Source: Chloroflexota bacterium
Lineage (GTDB): Bacteria; Chloroflexota; UBA5177; JANWHV01
DNA length: 5,628 nt
Assembly: GCA_025450375.1 (NCBI GenBank)
Contig: JANWHO010000060.1
Location: forward strand, 1 to 5,628
Direction of reading: 5' to 3'
Shown here piece by piece: positions 1 to 5,025 of the stretch (position 1 is the stretch's first letter; every line of letters begins with the position of its first letter). The position numbers and the translations under genes were made by a program. The notes below the pieces were generated by a model. The model was not told the DNA's origin. It saw only the letters and a list, made by a program, of their open reading frames with translations, and searched no databases.

Positions 1-63
1 CCTCCCCTTCCGGGCTCGTCCGAACGGGGTGCGCACCGCGCTCACGATCACTGCTTCAGACAT
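1..63 (-). CDS. Thiolase (acetyl-CoA acetyltransferase family), N-terminal 21 codons only
   Basis: The reverse strand from the ATG at 63-61 reads EAVIVSAVRTPFG after Met-Ser, followed by a basic stretch (RARKGR), and stays open to the window edge. This is the characteristic N-terminus of thiolase-family acetyl-CoA acetyltransferases, cytoplasmic enzymes that condense two acyl-CoAs or cleave 3-ketoacyl-CoA in fatty acid, amino acid or aromatic degradation. The start is supported by AAGGAG (75-70) six nucleotides upstream. The catalytic Cys and the C-terminal His/Cys motifs lie outside the window, so degradative and biosynthetic thiolases cannot be told apart. It follows the liv genes and the acyltransferase on the same strand, which would fit catabolism of an imported compound through CoA esters. 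Only 21 residues are visible, but the motif is very typical. Confidence 0.85.
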   Translation of the reverse strand, partial: MSEAVIVSAVRTPFGRARKGR

Positions 64-175
64 CGTCGTCTCCTTCAAGCTTCCAACGCGGCAATCCTGC
101 TACCTCGTACGATACCGCATTTTCAGGCTTCCCTCGCTTCCGCATGGATGACTCTATTGGCGAATTGAGATCCAT
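56..175 (-). CDS. Possible 39-residue hypothetical protein overlapping the thiolase start
   Basis: An ATG at 175-173 opens a 39-codon frame ending in a TGA at 58-56, so it overlaps the thiolase ATG by eight nucleotides (ATGTCTGA). The same overlap geometry occurs between livM and livG. A GGGAG lies seven nucleotides upstream of the ATG (187-183), an acceptable Shine-Dalgarno. The predicted peptide is hydrophilic, with a basic middle (MRKRGK) and an acidic end (LEGDDDV); I recognise no domain. It could be a translationally coupled leader peptide of the thiolase. Against it, the same frame is open by chance far into the acyltransferase, and the stretch 123-175 is also read in another frame as the tail of the livF remnant. 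It is listed for completeness at low confidence. Confidence 0.2.
   Translation of the reverse strand: MDLNSPIESSMRKRGKPENAVSYEVAGLPRWKLEGDDDV
70..75 (-). promoter_or_regulatory. Ribosome binding site of the thiolase
   Basis: The reverse strand reads AAGGAG inside a longer GAAGGAGAC, with six nucleotides to the ATG at 63-61. It is the best Shine-Dalgarno match in the window and fixes the thiolase start, even though so little of the gene is present. Confidence 0.75.
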
Positions 176-251
176 GTCCGCGCTCCCAGGGGGAGTCGGC
201 GTTCCTGCCAAGGTACGCCTCAGCCACTCGCACATTAGTCCGGTAGCAGGA
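95..251. repeat. 10-bp perfect inverted repeat bounding the livF remnant
   Basis: TCCTGCTACC at 95-104 is the exact reverse complement of GGTAGCAGGA at 242-251. The right arm begins at the last base of the livF-homologous core (242), so the two arms enclose the remnant. No target-site duplication is visible outside the arms. It could be a trace of an insertion boundary, an RNA stem in the thiolase leader, or chance; a perfect 10-bp pair in a few hundred bases is uncommon but not decisive. Confidence 0.35.
123..250 (-). pseudogene. livF-like 3' end remnant (diverged second copy of the LivF C-terminus)
   Basis: In one reverse-strand frame this stretch reads YRTNVRVAEAYLG, then about 25 further residues, and stops at TGA (125-123). 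The intact LivF has IRTDPRVVEAYLG at its C-terminus. Nucleotides 195-242 align without gaps to 1521-1568 with 37 of 48 identical, several differences being synonymous, and the 11 bases around the two stop codons (123-133 and 1494-1504) are identical. Between core and stop the remnant has 45 nt (15 codons) more than livF. Upstream of about 250 the homology ends and the frame runs without similarity into the acyltransferase gene. There are no Walker motifs and no plausible start, so no functional ATPase is encoded. It is either what remains of a second liv operon or the original livF tail displaced by an insertion. LivG's tail (RDPRVLAAYLG) is a poorer match, so livF is the source. Confidence 0.7.
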
Positions 252-299
252 ACGGGAGAGCAACCATCGACTAGGCGGCTTGAGACAGGCGTACCCTGG
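208..299 (-). repeat. 13-bp inverted repeat straddling the acyltransferase stop codon
   Basis: Arms at 208-220 and 287-299 match as inverted repeats at 12 of 13 positions. In the minus-strand transcript the single mismatch becomes a G-U pair, giving a continuous 13-bp stem with a 66-nt loop that holds the acyltransferase stop codon. One arm is the conserved livF-tail sequence, the other encodes PRVRL near the acyltransferase C-terminus. There is no following U-run, so it is not an intrinsic terminator of standard form. It could protect or pause the transcript end. It interleaves with the 95-104/242-251 pair, so the two stems would be alternatives or a pseudoknot. Confidence 0.35.
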
Positions 300-1434
300 G
301 GCGCAAGCGGTGAAACCCGCGCATCCCCGGCAGCTCGACCCAATAGTAGGTGAGGGTGCAGACGGGAACCACGACCAGCAGGGTGGCCGCCATATAGACG
401 GCGAACAGGGCCAGGTGCGGTACGCCCGCCGTCGCCCATTGGTGCAGGAGCCGTACCGACCCTGCCTTCTCGGCCAGTCCCATCAACAGGCCGTGAAAGA
501 GATAGATCGAGTAGCTGATCCGACCCAGGGCGGCCAGGCCCGGCAAGGCCAGGATCGCCTTGAGCAGTGGCGATCCCAGCACGTAGGCGGCGAAGCCGAC
601 CGCGACCAGGGTTTCGGTCCCCAGCCGCGACACCACCTGAGGGGCCGGCGCCGGATCGTTGATGTAGGCATTGAGGGTGATGCCGGTCAGAGCCAGCAGG
701 AGCAGGAAATCGCCCGTGCCGGCAGGTACAGACCAACCGCCGCCGCGCGCCCGGCGCTCGGCCATGCCGGCCAGGAGCGATCCGGCGAGAAACAGATGCA
801 AGTGCGCGAAGGGGTGGAAGATCAAGTAGAAGCGCATCTCGACGCTGCCTACCGTAGCCCACCAGATATAGACCCCGGCGGCCAGAATTAGGGTTCCCGC
901 GTACCAGAACAGCCGGACGCGGAGTGGTTCCGCGAAGCGCAGCACGAAGGGCAGGGAAGCATAGAAAACTACCTCACAGGCGAGAGACCAATAGGCGGGG
1001 TCGAGGACGCTGTGGGTGCCAAGGGTCAAGCCATGCAGAAACGACAAGTAGATCGCCAGATCCAAACCTGGGTTGATCGCTGGGTGGTAGTTATGGTTCC
1101 AGAGCGCGAAGACCAGAGCCAGAGCCAGCGCCAGGTAATAAGCGGGCGCCAGACGCAGGAAGCGACGGCGTACATAACCGCCAAGGTTGCCTGTCCCCCT
1201 GGCATATCGGCGTGTTTCGGTAGTGGTCAGCAGGAAGCCGCTTAACAGAAAGAACAACTGCACGCCCAGGCCGCCGGTGTTGAGGAACTGGGTGATATCC
1301 AGGTTGAGCAGGGGCAGATTGTTGCCCATCATCCCCAGTGAGTTCACGACATGGGTCATCACCACGCCAAAGATGGCGATTCCACGCAGGGCATCAAGCT
1401 CCACGACATGTGACTGCGAAGTGGCCGAGGTCAT
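271..1434 (-). CDS. Integral-membrane acyltransferase, OafA/Acyl_transf_3 (PF01757) family
   Basis: A complete 387-residue protein of usual length for this family, which transfers acyl groups (often acetyl) from the cytoplasmic side onto LPS, exopolysaccharide, peptidoglycan or lipid-linked sugars. Seen directly: the N-terminal LDALRGIAIFGVVMTH with the family's Arg-X10-His pair (R17, H28), GVQLFFLLSGFLL (57-69), an RXXR motif in RRFLRLAP (R91, R94), YWSLACEVVFY with E154 (148-158), and YLFHG toward the end. Roughly ten hydrophobic segments follow one another and the C-terminal tail is basic. The ATG at 1434 starts directly before the conserved region; its ribosome site is weak (AGGG). It sits 59 nt after livF on the same strand and may be read from the liv transcript. 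Such an enzyme is not a usual partner of a Liv importer, and it is bracketed by two livF tails, which suggests insertion. Family assignment is firm; the acceptor molecule cannot be inferred. Confidence 0.93.
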   Translation of the reverse strand: MTSATSQSHVVELDALRGIAIFGVVMTHVVNSLGMMGNNLPLLNLDITQFLNTGGLGVQLFFLLSGFLLTTTETRRYARGTGNLGGYVRRRFLRLAPAYYLALALALVFALWNHNYHPAINPGLDLAIYLSFLHGLTLGTHSVLDPAYWSLACEVVFYASLPFVLRFAEPLRVRLFWYAGTLILAAGVYIWWATVGSVEMRFYLIFHPFAHLHLFLAGSLLAGMAERRARGGGWSVPAGTGDFLLLLALTGITLNAYINDPAPAPQVVSRLGTETLVAVGFAAYVLGSPLLKAILALPGLAALGRISYSIYLFHGLLMGLAEKAGSVRLLHQWATAGVPHLALFAVYMAATLLVVVPVCTLTYYWVELPGMRGFHRLRPRVRLSQAA

Positions 1435-1454
1435 GCCCTGAGGCTAGCAGCGCC

Positions 1455-1468
1455 AGACCGCGCGGTCT
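1455..1468. promoter_or_regulatory. Perfect 14-bp palindrome in the livF-acyltransferase gap (candidate operator)
   Basis: AGACCGCGCGGTCT equals its own reverse complement. It lies 20 nt upstream of the acyltransferase start in the 59-nt gap. The GACCG-CG-CGGTC form resembles operators of dimeric helix-turn-helix regulators such as the TetR family, which is inference. It could also fold into a short RNA hairpin, but no U-run follows, so it is not an ordinary terminator. Confidence 0.4.
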
Positions 1469-1480
1469 ATAGGATCTTCG

Positions 1481-1490
1481 CGCCGCGGCG
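1481..1490. repeat. Perfect 10-bp GC palindrome next to the livF stop
   Basis: CGCCGCGGCG is self-complementary and lies 12 bp from the 14-bp palindrome, just after the livF stop. In GC-rich DNA such a short palindrome can be chance. Together with its neighbour it may form a small double hairpin that slows or partly ends transcription between livF and the acyltransferase. Confidence 0.25.
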
Positions 1491-1493
1491 TGG

Positions 1494-2270
1494 TCAGGCT
1501 TCCCGCTCTCCCCCGGTCGGGCCGGCGCCCCCGCCAAGGTATGCCTCAACCACGCGCGGATCGGTCCGAATACTCGCGCTTGGTCCTTCCAGGACCACGG
1601 TGCCGGCGCGCAAGACGTAGGCGTACTCGGCAAGAGCCAGAGCGGAGGCGCTGACTTGCTCCACGAGCAGGATCGCCACCCCGGATGCCGATACGCGGGC
1701 CAGGGCCGTGAAAATGCTCTCGACTAAACGGGGCGCCAGGCCCAGCGAGGGTTCGTCCAGGAGGAGGAGGCGCGGGCGAAGCAGGAGGGCCCGGCCAAGA
1801 GCAAGCATTTGCTGCTCGCCCCCGGAAAGCGTCCAGGCGGGCCGCTCGACCAGGCGCTCAAGTGCCGGAAAAAGAGCCAAGACCTCTTCACGCCTCCGGC
1901 TATACTCGCTGGTTTTGAGGGTAAAGGCGCCGATCCGCAGATTTTCCTCCACGGTGAAACGTGGGAAAAGGTCGCGCGTGTCGGTCACGCTGACCAGGCC
2001 CTTCCTGGTCAGTTCCTCGGCGTTCACGCCATCCACGCGCCGCCCATCAAAGCGGATCTGGCCGCGGCGAGGGCGCAAAAGGCCGCCAATGGTCCGAAGG
2101 GTGCTGGTTTTTCCCGCCCCGTTCGCACCCAGGATAGTGACGGTCTGGCGCGCCTGGACGGACAGGTTCAAGCCGTCCACCGCGATCACGCCGCCAAACT
2201 CTACCCTGAGGTCGTGCACGTTCAGCAAGGGTTGGGCCAGCATGCTGGAACTCGCCTGATCTCCGTTCAT
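1494..2270 (-). CDS. livF: LivF-type ATP-binding protein of a branched-chain amino acid-type ABC importer
   Basis: A 258-residue cytoplasmic ATPase that pairs with LivG to energise LivH/LivM. Counting from the ATG at 2270: Walker A GANGAGKTS (48-56), signature LSGGEQQ (148-154), Walker B LLLLDEP with catalytic E173, and LLVEQ (Gln205 at the H-loop place, as is usual in LivF). The segment before FTVEENL reads VTDTRDLFP, where most LivF proteins have VPEGR; related variants occur in actinobacterial-type homologues as far as I recall. The ATG overlaps the livG stop by one base (TGATG), and GGAAAG (2279-2274) lies just upstream. A TTG at 2273 and an ATG at 2243, the latter with a better-spaced purine-rich leader, are alternative starts. 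It is slightly longer than E. coli LivF (237). Its C-terminal codons recur at 195-242. Confidence 0.95.
   Translation of the reverse strand: MNGDQASSSMLAQPLLNVHDLRVEFGGVIAVDGLNLSVQARQTVTILGANGAGKTSTLRTIGGLLRPRRGQIRFDGRRVDGVNAEELTRKGLVSVTDTRDLFPRFTVEENLRIGAFTLKTSEYSRRREEVLALFPALERLVERPAWTLSGGEQQMLALGRALLLRPRLLLLDEPSLGLAPRLVESIFTALARVSASGVAILLVEQVSASALALAEYAYVLRAGTVVLEGPSASIRTDPRVVEAYLGGGAGPTGGEREA
1521..1568 (-). repeat. Direct repeat partner of 195-242 (livF C-terminal codons)
   Basis: This part of the intact livF encodes the DPRVVEAYLGG tail and recurs in the same orientation at 195-242, an offset of 1326 bp. By my hand alignment 37 of 48 positions agree, and the best block (from gccaagg rightwards) matches 22 of 25. 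The two copies bracket the acyltransferase gene. The divergence argues against a recent simple duplication. Confidence 0.7.
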
Positions 2271-3061
2271 CAACTTTCCGGGCCGAGGGTGGGCGCATAC
2301 TGGGCTCCGAGGTAGGCGGCGAGCACCCGTGGGTCGCGCTGGATCTCTTTCGGCGGCCCGCAGGCGATTCGGCGACCAAAGTCCAGCACCGTTACCTGGT
2401 CACAGAGACCCATGACCAGGTCCATGTCATGATCAATAAGGAGGAGAGTCAGATCAAAGTCCTCCCTAAGGCGCTTGAGCAAGGCGGCCATCTCGCGCTT
2501 CTCGCTCGGATTCAGCCCCGCGGCAGGCTCGTCCAGGAGAATGAGGCTTGGCCGCGAGGCGAGGGCGCGGGCCAACCCGACCCTTTTTTGCAGGCCCAGA
2601 GGGAGGGCGCCCGCGCGGGCCGCCGTCTGGGCGGTGAGGCCAAACCGCTCCAACAGGCCGCGCGCCAGGGTCATTTGAGCGGTCGCGGCTCGGCGCGCGG
2701 CGGGCAAGCGGAGCGCGTCTCCGATTGCCGATGGCCTCCCGCGCGTGTGTGCTCCCACCAGCACATTGTCCAGCACGGTCATGGCCCGGAACAGTTCGGT
2801 GTGCTGGAAGGTGCGCGCCAGGCCATGATGGGCCAATTGATGTGGGGCCTGACGCGAGACGTCGAGGTTTCCCAGGAGAATCCTTCCCTGTTGAGGTTGG
2901 TAAAAGCGACACACGCAGTTCAGCAGGCTGGTCTTGCCGGCTCCATTGGGACCGATCAGGCCGCCAATCGAACCGGCCTCCAGGCTCAGGTCCACATGGT
3001 CCAGGGCCACGATACCACCGAACGACAACGTTAGGTCGCGGACGGTGAGCGCGTCAGCCAT
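2270..3061 (-). CDS. livG: LivG-type ATP-binding protein of a branched-chain amino acid-type ABC importer
   Basis: A 263-residue ATPase, close to E. coli LivG (255). Visible elements: Walker A GPNGAGKTS (37-45), the Q-loop region ARTFQHTELF with Q86, a LivG-style signature LPLGLQKR (153-160) in place of the canonical SGG form, Walker B LILLDEP with E178, and an H-loop H211 in LLLIDHDMDLVM. The tail RDPRVLAAYLG is typical. I chose the ATG at 3061 because MADALTVRDLTLSFGG begins directly at the domain and overlaps the livM stop by eight bases (ATGGCTGA); a start at 3109 would add 16 residues of proline- and alanine-rich sequence encoded inside livM. Overlaps on both sides imply translational coupling with livM and livF. 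It forms the nucleotide-binding dimer with LivF. Confidence 0.95.
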   Translation of the reverse strand: MADALTVRDLTLSFGGIVALDHVDLSLEAGSIGGLIGPNGAGKTSLLNCVCRFYQPQQGRILLGNLDVSRQAPHQLAHHGLARTFQHTELFRAMTVLDNVLVGAHTRGRPSAIGDALRLPAARRAATAQMTLARGLLERFGLTAQTAARAGALPLGLQKRVGLARALASRPSLILLDEPAAGLNPSEKREMAALLKRLREDFDLTLLLIDHDMDLVMGLCDQVTVLDFGRRIACGPPKEIQRDPRVLAAYLGAQYAPTLGPES

Positions 3062-4073
3062 GGATGCCGCCGGCGGCGGTCCGTCCGCGCAGGCTCCGCC
3101 AGCTGGCACGGGTCAGGGCCGGCAGTCCCGATAGTCCACCCCTGGCCCACAGGAGCGCGGCCACGATACAGGCGCCGTAGAGCGTCTCCGCTAACTCCGG
3201 CCGATCCTGCAGCCAGTATTGGATAGCGGTGATGAACACCGCACCCAGGATCGAGCCAAACGTATTGTCGAGTCCTCCCACCACTACCATGGCCACGAAG
3301 GCCACCGAGGCGGGGAGGCCAAAAGTGCTGGAGGTTACGGAGTTGCTGGCGTCAAGGAAACCGCTCCAGTTGGCGAACAACGCGCCGGCGATCCCGGCCA
3401 GCACGGCGCTGATCGCGAAGGCCAGCACCCTATAGCGGGCCAGGTGGACGCCGCAGGCCCGCGCCGCGAAATCGCTTTCACGCAGGGCCACGAAGGCCCG
3501 CCCGGTGGCGCCATGGCGGAGATTCCACACCAGAAGGAGAGTGACTATCGCCACCCCCAGGATCACCCAGAAGAAGCTCAATTCATCGAAGGTATACGAG
3601 CCCGCCTGGGGATAATTCACCGTAATCCCAGTGCGCCCGCCCGCCCAACTTGCCGTGCCCAGCACTTCGGCCACCAGCAGGCCGAAACCCAGGGTAGCCA
3701 TGGAGAAATAAGGGCCGAGCAGCCGCAGGGTCGGTAGACCGAGCGCCCCGCCGAAGGCGCCCGCGACCACGCCGGCGGCCGGAATGGCCAGCCAAAATGG
3801 CCACGCATTATTGGTGCTCAGGATTCCGGCGGTAAAGGCGCCGATCGCGAAGAATCCGGCGTGGCCGAGCGAGAATTGTCCGGTACCGCCGATCAGCAGA
3901 TTGAGCCCCAGGGCCAGAATAGCGTAGGTACCGGCCGGATCGAGAAAACCGACCGCGAAACTGGTGGTACAAATCAGCGGTAAACAGGCCAGCGCCGCCA
4001 GGGCAATCCCCACCAACGCCAGCCGCCCGGCGCCGTGCCGGCCGAGTACCCTAAGCGTGATGGAAGCGGTCAT
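3054..4073 (-). CDS. livM: LivM-type permease of a branched-chain amino acid-type ABC importer
   Basis: A 339-residue membrane protein, the usual size for LivM outside enterobacteria (E. coli LivM is longer, 425). After a hydrophobic N-terminus it shows the family block YAILALGLNLLIGGTGQFSL followed by GHAGFFAIGA (65-79 for the GQ...GA part), then GPYFSMATLGF (120-130), the cytoplasmic ATPase-contact region ALRESDFAARACGVH (196-210) followed by LAGIAGALFA, and VVGGLDNTFGSILGAVFI near the end. About eight to ten hydrophobic segments are visible. The ATG at 4073 lies 25 nt after the livH stop, with only a weak purine-rich leader. It pairs with LivH as the transmembrane heterodimer contacting LivG/LivF. 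No frameshift or missing block is seen. Confidence 0.95.
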   Translation of the reverse strand: MTASITLRVLGRHGAGRLALVGIALAALACLPLICTTSFAVGFLDPAGTYAILALGLNLLIGGTGQFSLGHAGFFAIGAFTAGILSTNNAWPFWLAIPAAGVVAGAFGGALGLPTLRLLGPYFSMATLGFGLLVAEVLGTASWAGGRTGITVNYPQAGSYTFDELSFFWVILGVAIVTLLLVWNLRHGATGRAFVALRESDFAARACGVHLARYRVLAFAISAVLAGIAGALFANWSGFLDASNSVTSSTFGLPASVAFVAMVVVGGLDNTFGSILGAVFITAIQYWLQDRPELAETLYGACIVAALLWARGGLSGLPALTRASWRSLRGRTAAGGIHG

Positions 4074-4098
4074 TGGGCGCCCCGCCAGGGTCGCGGCA

Positions 4099-5001
4099 TC
4101 ATACCCTCCGCTGTACGGCGGTGCCGAAGAGCCCGGTCGGTCGCGCCATCAGCACCGCCAACAAAAGCGCGAAAATGACCGCGTCTTTCCCGATCCCCCA
4201 GCTTGTCACTTGCGTGGGAGTGTAATAGGAAGCGAGATTCTGGATAATCCCCAGGCCCCAACCGCCTGCCGCGGCTCCTGGTAGATTATCCAGTCCACCC
4301 ACTACGGCGCCGGTGAAGGCGCTGAGGAGGTAGGGCTCGACCATTCCGGGGCTAATGGGAGTGGTGCCGGCCGAAGGAATGAGGATGCCCGCCGCCCCCG
4401 CCAGGATTGCCCCCACCCCCCAGGCAGCCAGGCGGACCCGATCCACGCGGATTCCTACTAACCGCGCCCCTCGCGCCGACTGGGAGACCGCGCGCACCGA
4501 TGTTCCCACCCGGGTGTAGCGGAGGCCAAGAAAGAAGGCGCCGAGAATGAGGATGGGAAGAGCCGCCAGGACCAATTCCTGCTGGCTGAGAGACCAGCCG
4601 CCAAGGCTGAACTGCCCAACCGGAAGCGGGAGTGACAGTGGAGTCGTAGGCGGGCTATAGCCAAATACGATCCCGATCCCGCCCTCAAGAACGATGAGCA
4701 ATCCGAGGGTGACGATCACCGAGGAGGCAAGGTCGCCTCCCAGGCGCCGCAAGATCACTGCTTGCAACAGGCAGCCAAGGAGAAACAGGCCGGCCGCGGT
4801 GACCAAAAGCGCGGGGGCCAGGGCCAACCCATGCTGATTTTCCAGACTCCAACAGGTGTAGGCGCCCACGGCGGCCAGGGCGCCCTGGGCGAAATTCACC
4901 ACTCCGCTTACCTGAAAAATCAGGGTCAGCCCTGCCGCCAAGAGCGCGTAAATACCACCGGTGACCAGCCCCGACAGCACTACCTGCGCCAGATCGTTCA
5001 T
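4099..5001 (-). CDS. livH: LivH-type permease of a branched-chain amino acid-type ABC importer
   Basis: A 300-residue integral membrane protein (E. coli LivH is 308). It carries the family hallmarks in order: GLVTGGIYALLAAGLTLIF (11-29), VVNFAQGALAAVGAY (34-48), SSVIVTLGLLIVLEG (93-107), the cytoplasmic coupling region ARLVGIRVDRVRLAAWGVGA (179-198) with LAGAAGIL after it, GAVVGGLDNLPGAAAGG (231-247), and the terminal RPTGLFG. The ATG at 5001 is preceded by AGGGG about seven nucleotides upstream and lies 24 nt after the end of the binding-protein gene. It forms the translocation path with LivM. The assignment to the LivH half rather than the related LivM half rests on the NFAQG block and the short N-terminus. 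Confidence 0.95.
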   Translation of the reverse strand: MNDLAQVVLSGLVTGGIYALLAAGLTLIFQVSGVVNFAQGALAAVGAYTCWSLENQHGLALAPALLVTAAGLFLLGCLLQAVILRRLGGDLASSVIVTLGLLIVLEGGIGIVFGYSPPTTPLSLPLPVGQFSLGGWSLSQQELVLAALPILILGAFFLGLRYTRVGTSVRAVSQSARGARLVGIRVDRVRLAAWGVGAILAGAAGILIPSAGTTPISPGMVEPYLLSAFTGAVVGGLDNLPGAAAGGWGLGIIQNLASYYTPTQVTSWGIGKDAVIFALLLAVLMARPTGLFGTAVQRRV

Positions 5002-5025
5002 TTCGGACCCCTGCCGCGCTCCTGG

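Noticed and set aside
95..251. A small transposable element or MITE defined by the 10-bp inverted repeats
   Set aside because: No target-site duplication, no second copy in the window and the interior is explained by livF homology; kept only as an inverted repeat.
56..862. A 268-codon minus-strand open frame overlapping the acyltransferase
   Set aside because: Its translation is rich in Arg, Gly, Pro and Ala without motifs and lies out of frame over the clear Acyl_transf_3 gene; long chance frames are common in GC-rich DNA. Only its last 39 codons are kept as a low-confidence small ORF.
1466..1471. A minus-strand TATAGA that might be a -10 box for the acyltransferase
   Set aside because: Nothing like a -35 box lies 16-18 bp upstream (that stretch reads ACCACG), and the site partly falls in the palindrome.
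123..1568. Simple attL/attR pair of a site-specific integrative element
   Set aside because: The repeats differ at about 23% of positions and no integrase or recombinase is present between them, so a direct site-specific event is not supported.
3062..3109. An upstream start for livG at 3109
   Set aside because: It would add 16 residues of non-conserved Pro/Ala-rich sequence read from within livM and a 56-nt overlap; the ATG at 3061 fits the domain start.
280..3737. Several plus-strand open frames of 170-200 codons opposite the acyltransferase, livF, livG and livM
   Set aside because: All lie antisense to well-supported genes, show low-complexity charged composition and no recognisable domains.
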